DNA from: Lithodes maja
Lineage: Eukaryota; Arthropoda; Malacostraca; Decapoda; Lithodidae
Assembly: GCA_037953745.1 (NCBI GenBank)
Contig: JBAKBP010007402.1
Span: forward strand, 36,339 to 100,338
Direction: 5' to 3'
DNA: 64,000 nucleotides
The notes below the pieces were generated by a model, which was not told the DNA's origin, did not search any database, and saw only the letters and a list, made by a program, of their open reading frames with translations. This document shows, one piece after another, positions 29,930 to 40,800 of the stretch. How positions within the stretch are numbered: the stretch's first letter is position 1; every line of letters begins with the position of its first letter. Both the position numbers and the translations under genes were made by a program.

Positions 29930-32849
29930 TTAGTAGGGGACATATGGGTTAGTAACTGAGGGGAGGATAAAGTTATTCATTTACAAACGCAGTCAGTCGC
30001 GGGTTTGATGCGAGATATTTGTCTAGGCGGAATTTAAATGAATCAACGGTGCTGCAGTCTATAACGTTTCGGGGAAGCCCATTCCACAAGTTGACAACTC
30101 GATTGAAGAAGAAATTCTTAGATTCGTGCGAGTTAAAAGATTTACCAATAATTTTGCAACCGTTTCCCCGTGTGTAATTAGATTGGTCGATAGTGAAGTA
30201 CTTACTACAGTTCATATTGTCGATGCCTTTGATGATTTTGAACACTTGAATTAAGTCGCCTCTTAATCTGCGCTGGGTTAAAGGAAATAGATTTAATTCT
30301 CTAAGACGCTCTTCGTATGGTTTGTTCTTTAGGCTAGGTATCATTTTGGTAACTCTACGTTGAACTCGTTCTAGCTTGTTTATATCTTTTTGGTAATAAG
30401 GGCACCAGGATTGAACGCAGTATTCCAGAAGAGGGCGGACTAAGGAATTGTAAAGGGTTAGGATAACTTCTTTGGATTTATGCTCAAATGACCTGCCTAT
30501 AAAGCCAATTATTTTGTTTGCCTTCTTAACAACTTCTGAACATTGTTGACTCGGTTTTAGGTTACTCGATATTGTTACTCCCAGATCAGTTTCTCTGTTT
30601 ACATTCTTAAGCTGAGTGCCATTCATCGAATAGTTTGCTTTCTCATTTAGGTATCCGACATGTAGTACTTTACATTTATCCGCATTGAAACTCATTTGCC
30701 AAATTTGGGCCCAACATGACAATTTATCTAGATTGTGTTGCATATCGTCAACTTGTTCTTTTGAGAGTACGCTATTTGCAATTTTTGTATCGTCAGCAAA
30801 TTTTGAGATTGTGCAGGTGAGACCCTCATCTATGTCGTTGATGTAAATTAGAAAGAGAATTGGTCCTAGTACCGATCCCTGGGGTACCCCGCTACTTACA
30901 TTGGTCCATTTAGATGCCTTACCGTTTATGACTACTCTTTGCTTTCTGTCGCTGAGCCAATTTTCTATCCATTTCAACACACCGTCTTGTATTCCATGCG
31001 CTTTTAGTTTTAGCAGTAAACGTTTGTGGGGAACTTTGTCAAAGGCCTTTTGAAAATCAAGGTATATAATATCTACAGCTTTACTCTCATCGTAGAGGTT
31101 GAGGATATCGTGGAAGAAGTCTAAGAGGTTTGTTAAACAGGAACGTTTTTTACGAAAGCCGTGTTGAGTATCTTTAAGTATGTTATTTTCCTCTAAGTGA
31201 TTTACGAGTCTGTCTCGTATGACCGTTTCTAGCATTTTACATACAACTGAGGTTAAGCTAATTGGACGATAGTTACTGGGTAGGGATTTGCTGCCTTTTT
31301 TGAATATCGGTGTTACGTTGGCTAGCTTCCACTGATCAGGCATAGTTCCAGACTGCAAGGATTTATTGAATAGTAATGTCAGTGGTTTGGAGAGCTCATC
31401 CTTAGCTTCCTTTAGAACTCTAGGCGAGATTGTATCAGGTCCAGGCGTTTTATTTACCTTGAGTTTATCTAAACAATTCAATACTTCTCTCTCTGTAACG
31501 GTGATATTGCTTAAAACATCTGAATTATCAATCTGAATCGGCGATGGTGTAGGGATATCACTGAGGTCTTCTGTTGTAAAAACTGATGCAAAAAAGGTAT
31601 TCAGGGCATTACTCATTTGTACTTCGTCTTTGGTGTATTCTCCATTTTCATTGACTAACGGTCCAACAGTTGAAGTAACTACTTTTTTCTTTCTGATATA
31701 ACTATAGAATTCTTTCGGGTTTGTTTTACTTTGATTCGCAATATGTAACTCTAAGGTCTTTTTACTTTGCTTAATTAACTTTTTGGCTTTGCGTCGTAGC
31801 TCTACAAATTTCACCCGTTCTTCGTCATTTTGTGAAGATTTTAATCTATCATTAGCAAATTTTTTAGCAAGCAGGCAGTTTGAAATATCTTTATTCCACC
31901 ATTTGGGCTTATTATTATGGCCTGGACGCCGTATTTTCGATGGTATGCAGTCTTGCATTGCTTTTAGGTAAGTGGTTTCGAATAACTTCCAAGATGTATT
32001 TATGTTGTTATTGTTAATTAAAAAGCTCCAGTCAGTTTCTTTAAACATAGCTCTAAGTTTATGGAAGTTTGCTTTCTTGAAATTAGGGACTTTTTCGATG
32101 CGACTATTTGGTTCGTTACTAGTAAAATAAAAAGTGAAAGTTATCGTACGATGGTCGCTGTTACTGAATTCATCACCAACATTCAAATTCTCTATTAATT
32201 TTTCTTTTGTTGCAAGTACAATGTCAAGAACGTTATTACCACGGGTTGGCGTTCGAACAAATTGATAAAGCGAACTCTCTTGCAAGTTCGTATACAAGTC
32301 ATGTCCGGAGTGTGAAGTAAGGGTATCGCCCCACTTGGTCACAGGTAAATTAAAGTCGCCAAAAATTACGGTATCTTGTGAGTTACTTACATCTGCAATT
32401 TGTTCGTAAATTTCTCGGTCAGTTTGCACTGATTGAGCTGGAGGTCTGTATATTAATGCAAGTATTATTTTTGTACCTTTATTATTCTTTATTAGCACAA
32501 AAGATGCGTCGACGTTCACAATTTGAGGTTTTGACAAGAGGGTAGGGTTAAGACTTTCTTTGATATAAAGTAAAACATTTCGATTTATTCGGCTTTTCTC
32601 AAACATTACATAACCGGGAAGTGAATACTCTGCTAAAAAGTCTCTATCTTCTGTATTGAGCCAAGATTCTGTTATGCCAATCACATCATAATTTTCTGTA
32701 AACACTAGCTCCTCTAAATCTGAAAATTTATTGCGTATGCTACGAGCGTTTGCATATAAAACCTTTAAATTTGTTATTTTAGAACTCACGGAACGCTCTT
32801 TAATAATATTTTTGGTTCTTGTCGGATCTACATTTATGTTCATGGCTGT
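29930..32849 (-). mobile_element. CR1 LINE, copy 3 (hybrid of copies 2 and 4)
   Basis: Its left, 3' part matches copy 4, including the same 3' truncation at CTTCCTAGTC. Its right, 5' part matches copy 2, including the same 5' truncation beside the ATG. The switch lies between 30938 (T as in copy 4, C in copy 2) and 30950 (C as in copy 2, T in copy 4). Confidence 0.93.
29973..32843 (-). CDS. CR1 ORF2 polyprotein, copy 3, intact frame
   Basis: 956 residues from ATG to TAA without a break, three fewer than copy 4 because it inherits the GGG deletion of copy 2. The APE-type endonuclease motifs (ITESWL, GDFN, SDH) and the reverse transcriptase FADD are present, so the enzyme could in principle be active. 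The element lacks ORF1, the 5' UTR and the terminal 3' repeats, so the copy is unlikely to move by itself. One substitution separates its 5' part from copy 2 (an E to K change in ATKEKLIEN); no difference from copy 4 was noted in its 3' part. Confidence 0.92.
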   Translation of the reverse strand: MNINVDPTRTKNIIKERSVSSKITNLKVLYANARSIRNKFSDLEELVFTENYDVIGITESWLNTEDRDFLAEYSLPGYVMFEKSRINRNVLLYIKESLNPTLLSKPQIVNVDASFVLIKNNKGTKIILALIYRPPAQSVQTDREIYEQIADVSNSQDTVIFGDFNLPVTKWGDTLTSHSGHDLYTNLQESSLYQFVRTPTRGNNVLDIVLATKEKLIENLNVGDEFSNSDHRTITFTFYFTSNEPNSRIEKVPNFKKANFHKLRAMFKETDWSFLINNNNINTSWKLFETTYLKAMQDCIPSKIRRPGHNNKPKWWNKDISNCLLAKKFANDRLKSSQNDEERVKFVELRRKAKKLIKQSKKTLELHIANQSKTNPKEFYSYIRKKKVVTSTVGPLVNENGEYTKDEVQMSNALNTFFASVFTTEDLSDIPTPSPIQIDNSDVLSNITVTEREVLNCLDKLKVNKTPGPDTISPRVLKEAKDELSKPLTLLFNKSLQSGTMPDQWKLANVTPIFKKGSKSLPSNYRPISLTSVVCKMLETVIRDRLVNHLEENNILKDTQHGFRKKRSCLTNLLDFFHDILNLYDESKAVDIIYLDFQKAFDKVPHKRLLLKLKAHGIQDGVLKWIENWLSDRKQRVVINGKASKWTNVSSGVPQGSVLGPILFLIYINDIDEGLTCTISKFADDTKIANSVLSKEQVDDMQHNLDKLSCWAQIWQMSFNADKCKVLHVGYLNEKANYSMNGTQLKNVNRETDLGVTISSNLKPSQQCSEVVKKANKIIGFIGRSFEHKSKEVILTLYNSLVRPLLEYCVQSWCPYYQKDINKLERVQRRVTKMIPSLKNKPYEERLRELNLFPLTQRRLRGDLIQVFKIIKGIDNMNCSKYFTIDQSNYTRGNGCKIIGKSFNSHESKNFFFNRVVNLWNGLPRNVIDCSTVDSFKFRLDKYLASNPRLTAFVNE

Positions 32850-34303
32850 GTGACTTGTTGTTGTGTGACTTGTTTTGTTGTGTAACTTGTTGTGTTGTGT
32901 GACTTGTTGTATTGTGTTGTATGGCTTGTTGTGTTGTGTGACTTGTTGTGTTGTGTGACTTGTGTTGTATGACTTGTTGTGTTGTGTGACTTGTTGTGTG
33001 GCTTGTTGTGTTGTGTGGCTTGTTGTATTTGGTGACTTGTTGTGTTGTGTGACTTGTTGTGTTGTGTTGAGTGACTTGTGTTGTGTGGCTTGTTGTGTTA
33101 TGTTGTGTGACTTGTGTTGTGTGGCTTGTTGTGTTGTGTGACTTGTTGTGTTGTGTGACTTGTTGTGTTGTGTGGTTTGTTGTGTTGTGTGACTTGTTGT
33201 GTTGTGTTGTGTGGCTTGTTGTGTTGTGTTGTGTGACTTGTTGTGTTGTGTGGCTTGTTGTGTTGTGTGACTTGTTGTGTTGTGTGACTTGTTGTGTTGT
33301 GTGGCTTGGTGTGTTGTGTGACTTGTTGTGTTGTGTGACTTGTTGTGTTGTTTGCCTTGTTGTGTTGTGTTGTGTGGCTTGTTGTGTTGTGTGGCTTGTT
33401 ATGTTGTGTGGCTTGTTGTGTTGTGTGACTTGTTGTGTTGTGTTGCGTTGTGTGACTTGCTGTGTTGTGTGACTTGTTGTGTTGTGTTGTGTGGCTTGTT
33501 GTGTTGTGTGTCTTGTTGTGCTGTGTGACTTGTTGTGTTGTGTGACTTGTTGTGTTGTGTGACTTGTTGTTTTGTGTGACTTGTTGTGTTGTGTTGCTTG
33601 TTGTGTTGTGTGACTTGTTGTGTTGTGTGACTTGTTGTGTTGTGTGGCTTGTTGTGTTGTGTGACTTGTTGTGTTGTGTGACTTGTTGTGTTGTGTTGTG
33701 TGGCTTGTTGTGTTGTGTGGCTTGTTGTGTTGTGTGACTTGATGTGTTGTGTGACTTGTCGTGTTGTGTGGCTTGTTGTGTTGTGTGGCTTGTTGTGTTG
33801 TGTGGTTTGTTGTGTTGTGTGGCTTGTTGTGTTGTGTGACTTGTTGTGTTGTGTGGCTTGTTGTGTTGTGTGACTTTTTGTGTTGTGTGACTTGTTGTGT
33901 TGTGTGGCTTGTTGTGTTGTGTCACTTGTTGTGTTGTGTGACTTGTTGTGTTGTGTGACTTGTTGTGTTGTGTTGTGTGGCTTGTTGTGTTGTGTGACTT
34001 GTTGTGTTGTGTGACTTGTTGTGTTGTGTGACTTGTTTTATTGTGTGGCTTGTTGTGTTGTGTTGTGTGGCTTGTTGTGTTGTGTTGTGTGGCTTGTTGT
34101 GTTGTGTGGCTTGTTGTGTTGTGTTGTGTGGCTTGTTGTGTTGTGTGGCTTGTTGTGTTGTGTTGTGTGGCTTGTTGTGTTGTGTGGCTTGTTGTGTTGT
34201 GTGACTTGTTGTGTTGTGTGACTTGTTGTGTTGTGTGGCTTGTTGTGTTGTGTGGCTTGTTGTGTTGTGTGGCTTGTTGTGTTGTGTGACTTGTTGTGTT
34301 GTG
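32850..34303 (+). repeat. 17-bp satellite, block 6 (duplicate of block 3)
   Basis: Same variant order as 24974-26410, with one extra 17-bp unit near 34200 that raises the offset from 7876 to 7893. Confidence 0.95.
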
Positions 34304-34836
34304 GTTGTTGCTGGTCCCCAGGCAGCTTGGCCGAACAGCCCCAAGGCCCCGAGCAAGGCCAAGGCCATAACCGAGCGCCCCCACAGATCCCTCCCTGCCT
34401 ACCACAATAAAGCCTGGGTGACCGAAGCCACTCCATGGCGGGGAGCGAAGAAGGGCGCGGAAACGCCCGGGAAACGAAAGCCCCACCCAGGGCCCTGTTC
34501 CCCTCAGCAATTATGAAGAGAAAGTTGAGAATCAAAGGAAAAATGTGACGCTTTGGCTTCCAATCTGCCAACCTCTAGGTTGGGAGATTTTGAGGTCAAT
34601 CCACGGAAGAGACGCCGTCACCTGAGATCTAGAAAATATATAAGTAAAAGGAACAGCCAGAGTAAGCTATGGGTATGGCAGAGATCGCTCAGCTCTCACT
34701 CTGATAGACCAGCCGATCACCACATGACTAGAACCCAATCCTCTCAGCATCAGCTAGGAACGGCCCTAGAAAGCCGCGTTTGGCATGGGGATAGCTCCCA
34801 TATTGCAACCCCTTTCGGGGTTGGACACCCGCCTGA
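34304..34836. repeat. 533-bp spacer, copy 4 (duplicate of copy 2)
   Basis: Shares GCGTTTGGCATGGGG with copy 2, which is otherwise GGCGTGGGG in copies 3 and 5. Confidence 0.9.
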
Positions 34837-36144
34837 CTTGTTGTGTTATTGTGTGGCTTGTTGTGTTGTGTGGCTTGTTGTGTTGTGTGACTTGTTGTGT
34901 TGTGTTGTGTGGCTTGTTGTGTTGTGTGACTTGTTGTGTTGTGTGACTTGTTGTGTTGTGTGAATTGTTGTGTTGTGTGACTTGTTGTGTTGTGTGACTT
35001 GTTGTATTGTGTGGTTTGTTGTGTTGTGTGGCTTGTTGTGTTGTGTGGCTTGTTGTGTTGTGTGGCTTGTTGTGTTGTGTAGTTTGTTGTGTTGTGTGAC
35101 TTGTTGTGTTGTGTGGCTTGTTGTGTTGTGTGGCTTGTTGTATTGTGGCTTGTTGTGTTGTGTGACTTGTTGTGTTGTGTGACTTGTTGTGTTGTGTGAT
35201 GTGTTGTGTTGTGTTGTGTGGCTTGTTGTGTTGTGTGACTTGTTGTGTTGTGTGACTTGTTGTGTTGTGTGACTTGTTGTGTTGTGTGACTTGTTGTGAG
35301 GGCTTGTTGTGTTGTGTAGCTTGTTGTGTTGTGTGACTTGTTGTGTTGTGTGACTTGTTGTGTTGTGTGACTTGTTTTGTTGTGTGATTTGTTGTGTTGT
35401 GTGACTTGTTGTATTGTGTTGTATGGCTTGTTGTGTTGTGTGACTTGTTGTGTTGTGTGACTTGTGTTGTATGACTTGTTGTGTTGTGTGACTTGTTGTG
35501 TGGCTTGTTGTGTTGTGTGGCTTGTTGTATTTGGTGACTTGTTGTGTTGTGTGACTTGTTTTGTTGTGTGACTTGTTGAGTTGAGTGACTTGTTGTGTTG
35601 TGTGGCTTGTTGTGTTATGTTGTGTGACTTGTTGTGTTGTGTAGCTTGTTGTGTTGTGTGGTTTGTTGTGTTGTGTGGCTTGTTGTGTTGTGTGACTTGT
35701 GTTGTGTGGCTTGTTGTGTTGTGTGACTTTTTGTGTTGTGTGACGTGTTGTGTGGCTTGTTGTGTTGTGTCACTTGTTGTGTTGTGTGACTTGTTGTGTT
35801 GTGTGACTTGTTGTGTTGTGTTGTGTGGCTTGTTGTGTTGTGTGACTTGTTGTGTTGTGTGACTTGTTGTGTTGTGTGACTTGTTTTATTGTGTGGCTTG
35901 TTGTGTTGTGTTGTGTGGCTTGTTGTGTTGTGTTGTGTGGCTTGTTGTGTTGTGTGGCTTGTTGTGTTGTGCTGTGTGGCTTGTTGTGTTGTGCTGTGTG
36001 GCTTGTTGTGTTGTGTTGTGTGGCTTGTTGTGTTGTGTGGCTTGTTGTGTTGTGTTGTGTGACTTGTTGTGTTGTGTGGCTTGTTGTGTTGTGTGGCTTG
36101 TTGTGTTGTGTGGCTTGTTGTGTTGTGTGACTTGTTGTGTTGTG
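34837..36144 (+). repeat. 17-bp satellite, block 7 (duplicate of block 4)
   Basis: Same variant order as block 4, offset 7893. Confidence 0.95.
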
Positions 36145-36677
36145 GTTGTTGCTGGTCCCCAGGCAGCTTGGCCGAACAGCCCCAAGGCCCCGAGCAAGGC
36201 CAAGGCCATAACCGAGCGCCCCCACAGATCCCTCCCTGCCTACCACAATAAAGCCTGGGTGACCGAAGCCACTCCATGGTGGGGAGCGAAGAAGGGCGCG
36301 GAAACGCCCGGGAAACGAAAGCCCCACCCAGGGCCCTGTTCCCCTCAGCAATTATGAAGAGAAAGTTGAGAATCAAAGGAAAAATGTGACGCTTTGGCTT
36401 CCAATCTGCCAACCTCTAGGTTGGGAGATTTTGAGGTCAATCCACGGAAGAGACGCCGTCACCTGAGATCTAGAAAACATATAAGTAAAAGGAACAGCCA
36501 GAGTAAGCTATGGGTATGGCAGAGATCGCTCAGCTCTCACTCTGATAGACCAGCCGATCACCACATGACTAGAACCCAATCCTCTCAGCATCAGCTAGGA
36601 ACGGCCCTAGAAAGCCGCGTTTGGCGTGGGGATAGCTCCCATATTGCAACCCCTTTCGGGGTTGGACACCCGCCTGA
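36145..36677. repeat. 533-bp spacer, copy 5 (duplicate of copy 3)
   Basis: Shares the CCATGGTGGGGAGC variant with copy 3. Confidence 0.9.
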
Positions 36678-37813
36678 CTTGTTGTGTTATTGTGTGGCTT
36701 GTTGTGTTGTGTGGCTTGTTGTGTTGTGTGACTTGTTGTGTTGTGTTGTGTGGCTTGTTGTGTTGTGTGACTTGTTGTGTTGTGTGACTTGTTGTGTTGT
36801 GTGAATTGTTGTGTTGTGTGACTTGTTGTGTTGTGTGACTTGTTGTATTGTGTGGTTTGTTGTGTTGTGTGGCTTGTTGTGTTGTGTGGCTTGTTGTGTT
36901 GTGTGGCATGTTGTGTTGTGTAGTTTGTTGTGTTGTGTGACTTGTTGTGTTGTGTGGCTTGTTGTGTTGTGTGGCTTGTTGTATTGTGGCTTGTTGTGTT
37001 GTGTGACTTGTTGTGTTGTGTGACTTGTTGTGTTGTGTGATGTGTTGTGTTGTGTTGTGTGGCTTGTTGTGTTGTGTGACTTGTTGTGTTGTGTGACTTG
37101 GTGTGTTGTGTAACTTGTTGTGTGGCTTGTTGTGTTGTGTAGCTTGTTGTGTTGTGTGACTTGTTTTGTTGTGTGATTTGTTGTGTTGTGTGATTTGTTG
37201 TGTTGTGTTGCTTGTTGTGTTGTGTGACTTGTTGTGTTGTGTGGCTTGTTGTGTTGTGTCACTTGTTGTGTTGTGTCACTTGTTGTGGTGTGTGGCTTGT
37301 TGTGTTGTGTGACGTGTTGTGTTGTGTGACTTGTTGTGTTGTTTGACTTGTTGTGTTGTGTTGTGTGGCTTGTTGTGTTGTGTGGCTTGTTGTGTTGTGT
37401 GACTTGTTGTGTTGTGTGACTTTTTGTGTTGTGTGACTTGTTGTGTTGTGTTGTGTGGCTTGTTGTGTTGTGTGGCTTGTTGTGTTGTGTGGTTTGTTGT
37501 GTTGTGTGGCTTGTTGTGTTGTGTGACTTGATGTGTTGTGTGACTTGTTGTGTTGTGTGACTTGTTGTGTTGTGTGGTTTGTTGTTTTGTGTGGCTTGTT
37601 GTGTTGTGTGAATTGTTGTGTTGTGTGGCTTGTTGTGTTGTGTGGCTTGTTGTGTTGTGTGGTTTGTTGTGTTGTGTGACTTGTTGTGTTGTGTGGTTTG
37701 TTGTGTTGTGTTGTGTGGCTTGTTGTATTGTGGCTTGTTGTGTTGTGTGACTTGTTGTGTTGTGTGACTTGTTGTGTTGGGTGACTTGTTGTGTTGTGTT
37801 GTGTGGCTTGTTG
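36678..37813 (+). repeat. 17-bp satellite, block 8 (duplicate of block 5)
   Basis: Same order of variants as block 5, with rare single-base differences. Confidence 0.95.
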
Positions 37814-40800
37814 ACTAGGAAGTTAGTAGGGGACATATGGGTTAGTAACTGAGGGGAGGATAAAGTTATTCATTTACAAACGCAGTCAGTCGCGGGTTTG
37901 ATGCGAGATATTTGTCTAGGCGGAATTTAAATGAATCAACGGTGCTGCAGTCTATAACGTTTCGGGGAAGCCCATTCCACAAGTTGACAACTCGATTGAA
38001 GAAGAAATTCTTAGATTCGTGCGAGTTAAAAGATTTACCAATAATTTTGCAACCGTTTCCCCGTGTGTAATTAGATTGGTCGATAGTGAAGTACTTACTA
38101 CAGTTCATATTGTCGATGCCTTTGATGATTTTGAACACTTGAATTAAGTCGCCTCTTAATCTGCGCTGGGTTAAAGGAAATAGATTTAATTCTCTAAGAC
38201 GCTCTTCGTATGGTTTGTTCTTTAGGCTAGGTATCATTTTGGTAACTCTACGTTGAACTCGTTCTAGCTTGTTTATATCTTTTTGGTAATAAGGGCACCA
38301 GGATTGAACGCAGTATTCCAGAAGAGGGCGGACTAAGGAATTGTAAAGGGTTAGGATAACTTCTTTGGATTTATGCTCAAATGACCTGCCTATAAAGCCA
38401 ATTATTTTGTTTGCCTTCTTAACAACTTCTGAACATTGTTGACTCGGTTTTAGGTTACTCGATATTGTTACTCCCAGATCAGTTTCTCTGTTTACATTCT
38501 TAAGCTGAGTGCCATTCATCGAATAGTTTGCTTTCTCATTTAGGTATCCGACATGTAGTACTTTACATTTATCCGCATTGAAACTCATTTGCCAAATTTG
38601 GGCCCAACATGACAATTTATCTAGATTGTGTTGCATATCGTCAACTTGTTCTTTTGAGAGTACGCTATTTGCAATTTTTGTATCGTCAGCAAATTTTGAG
38701 ATTGTGCAGGTGAGACCCTCATCTATGTCGTTGATGTAAATTAGAAAGAGAATTGGTCCTAGTACCGATCCCTGGGGTACCCCGCTACTTACATTGGTCC
38801 ATTTAGATGCCTTACCGTTTATGACTACTCTTTGCTTTCTGTTGTTGAGCCAATTTTCTATCCATTTCAACACACCGTCTTGTATTCCATGCGCTTTTAG
38901 TTTTAGCAGTAAACGTTTGTGGGGAACTTTGTCAAAGGCCTTTTGAAAATCAAGGTATATAATATCTACAGCTTTACTCTCATCGTAGAGGTTGAGGATA
39001 TCGTGGAAGAAGTCTAAGAGGTTTGTTAAACAGGAACGTTTTTTACGAAAGCCGTGTTGAGTATCTTTAAGTATGTTATTTTCCTCTAAGTGATTTACGA
39101 GTCTGTCTCGTATGACCGTTTCTAGCATTTTACATACAACTGAGGTTAAGCTAATTGGACGATAGTTACTGGGTAGGGATTTGCTGCCTTTTTTGAATAT
39201 CGGTGTTACGTTGGCTAGCTTCCACTGATCAGGCATAGTTCCAGACTGCAAGGATTTATTGAATAGTAATGTCAGTGGTTTGGAGAGCTCATTCTTAGCT
39301 TCCTTTAGAACTCTAGGCGAGATTGTATCAGGTCCTGGCGTTTTATTTACTTTGAGTTTATCTAAACAATTCAATACTTCTCTCTCTGTAACGGTGATAT
39401 TGTTTAGAACATCTGAATTATCAATCTGAATCGGCGATGGTGTAGGGATATCACTGAGGTCTTCGGTTGTAAAAACTGATGCAAAGAAGGTATTGAGGGC
39501 ATTACTCATTTGTACTTCGTCTTTGGTGTATTCTCCTTTTTCATCGACTAACGGTCCAACAGTTGAAGTAACTACTTTTTTCTTTCTGATATAACTATAG
39601 AATTCTTTCGGGTTTGTTTTACTTTGATTCGCAATATGTAACTCTAAGGTCTTTTTACTTTGCTTAATTAACTTTTTGGCTTTGCGTCGTAGATCTACAA
39701 ATTTCACCCGTTCTTCGTCATTTTGTGAGGATTTTAATCTATCATTAGCAAATTTTTTAGCAAGCAGGCAGTTTGAAATATCTTTATTCCACCATTTGGG
39801 CTTATTATTATGGCCTGGACGCCGTATTTTCGATGGTATGCAGTCTTGCACTGCTTTTAGGTAAGTGGTTTCGAATAACTTCCAAGATGTATTTATGTCG
39901 TTATTGTTAATTAAAAAGCTCCAGTCAGTTTCTTTAAACATAGCTCTAAGTTTATGGAAGTTTGCTTTCTTGAAATTAGGGACTTTTTCGATGCTACTAT
40001 TTGGTTCGTTACTAGTAAACTTTAAAGTGAAAGTTATCGTACGATGGTCGCTGTTACTGAATTCATCACCAACATTCAAATTCTCTATCAATTCTTCTTT
40101 TGTTGCAAGTACAATGTCAAGAACGTTATTACCACGGGTCGGCGTTCGAACAAATTGATAAAGCGAACTCTCTTGCAAGTTCGTATACAAGTCATGTCCG
40201 GAGTGTGAAGTAAGAGTATCGCCCCACTTGGTCACAGGTAAATTAAAGTCGCCAAAAATTACGGTATCTTGTGAGTTACTTACATCTGCAATTTGTTCGT
40301 AAATTTCTCGGTCAGTTTGCACTGATTGAGCTGGAGGTCTGTATATTAACGCAAGTATTATTTTTGTACCTTTATTATTCTTTATTAGCACAAAAGATGT
40401 GTCGACGTTCACAATTTGAGGTTTTGACACGAGGGTCGGGTTAAGACTTTCTTTGATATAAAATAAAACGCCACCTCCATTTTTATTTATTCGGCTGTTC
40501 TCAAACATTACATAACCGGGAAGTGAATACTCTGCTAAAAAGTCTCTATCTTCTGTATTGAGCCAAGATTCTGTTATGCCAATCACATCATAATTTTCTG
40601 TAAACACTAGTTCCTCTAAATCTGAAAATTTATTGCGTATGCTACGAGCGTTTGCATAGAAAACCTTTAAAGTTGCGGTTTTAGAACTCGCATTACGTTC
40701 TTTCATCGAATTTTTGGTTCTGGTCGGATCTACATTTACATTCATGGCTGTCCTCGGTCCTCGGTCGTTATCCCTGACGGTTTTGAATTTGGGTCGTGTT
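37814..40800 (-). mobile_element. CR1 LINE, copy 4 (5'- and 3'-truncated)
   Basis: Very close to copy 1. The 5' end reaches about 55 bp upstream of the ORF2 ATG and joins the satellite at a shared CAACAC. The 3' end stops at CTTCCTAGTC, about 160 bp short of the normal terminus, and joins the satellite at AACAAG. Confidence 0.93.
37866..40745 (-). CDS. CR1 ORF2 polyprotein, copy 4, intact 959 residues
   Basis: The complete frame from MNVNVDPTR to FVNE-stop carries all endonuclease and reverse transcriptase motifs, including the KNGGG segment lost in copies 2 and 3 and the Cys that is a stop codon in copy 1. It is the best-preserved ORF2 in the window. Upstream the frame continues without a stop into the satellite up to an ATG at 41543, giving a 1225-codon chimeric frame whose first ~265 codons are satellite peptide. 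Nothing shows that this fusion is expressed. Confidence 0.93.
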   Translation of the reverse strand: MNVNVDPTRTKNSMKERNASSKTATLKVFYANARSIRNKFSDLEELVFTENYDVIGITESWLNTEDRDFLAEYSLPGYVMFENSRINKNGGGVLFYIKESLNPTLVSKPQIVNVDTSFVLIKNNKGTKIILALIYRPPAQSVQTDREIYEQIADVSNSQDTVIFGDFNLPVTKWGDTLTSHSGHDLYTNLQESSLYQFVRTPTRGNNVLDIVLATKEELIENLNVGDEFSNSDHRTITFTLKFTSNEPNSSIEKVPNFKKANFHKLRAMFKETDWSFLINNNDINTSWKLFETTYLKAVQDCIPSKIRRPGHNNKPKWWNKDISNCLLAKKFANDRLKSSQNDEERVKFVDLRRKAKKLIKQSKKTLELHIANQSKTNPKEFYSYIRKKKVVTSTVGPLVDEKGEYTKDEVQMSNALNTFFASVFTTEDLSDIPTPSPIQIDNSDVLNNITVTEREVLNCLDKLKVNKTPGPDTISPRVLKEAKNELSKPLTLLFNKSLQSGTMPDQWKLANVTPIFKKGSKSLPSNYRPISLTSVVCKMLETVIRDRLVNHLEENNILKDTQHGFRKKRSCLTNLLDFFHDILNLYDESKAVDIIYLDFQKAFDKVPHKRLLLKLKAHGIQDGVLKWIENWLNNRKQRVVINGKASKWTNVSSGVPQGSVLGPILFLIYINDIDEGLTCTISKFADDTKIANSVLSKEQVDDMQHNLDKLSCWAQIWQMSFNADKCKVLHVGYLNEKANYSMNGTQLKNVNRETDLGVTISSNLKPSQQCSEVVKKANKIIGFIGRSFEHKSKEVILTLYNSLVRPLLEYCVQSWCPYYQKDINKLERVQRRVTKMIPSLKNKPYEERLRELNLFPLTQRRLRGDLIQVFKIIKGIDNMNCSKYFTIDQSNYTRGNGCKIIGKSFNSHESKNFFFNRVVNLWNGLPRNVIDCSTVDSFKFRLDKYLASNPRLTAFVNE

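Noticed and set aside
22097..40745. Three independent CR1 insertions in the satellite
   Set aside because: Copy 3 shares one junction with copy 2 and the other with copy 4, so only two insertions plus a crossover are needed.
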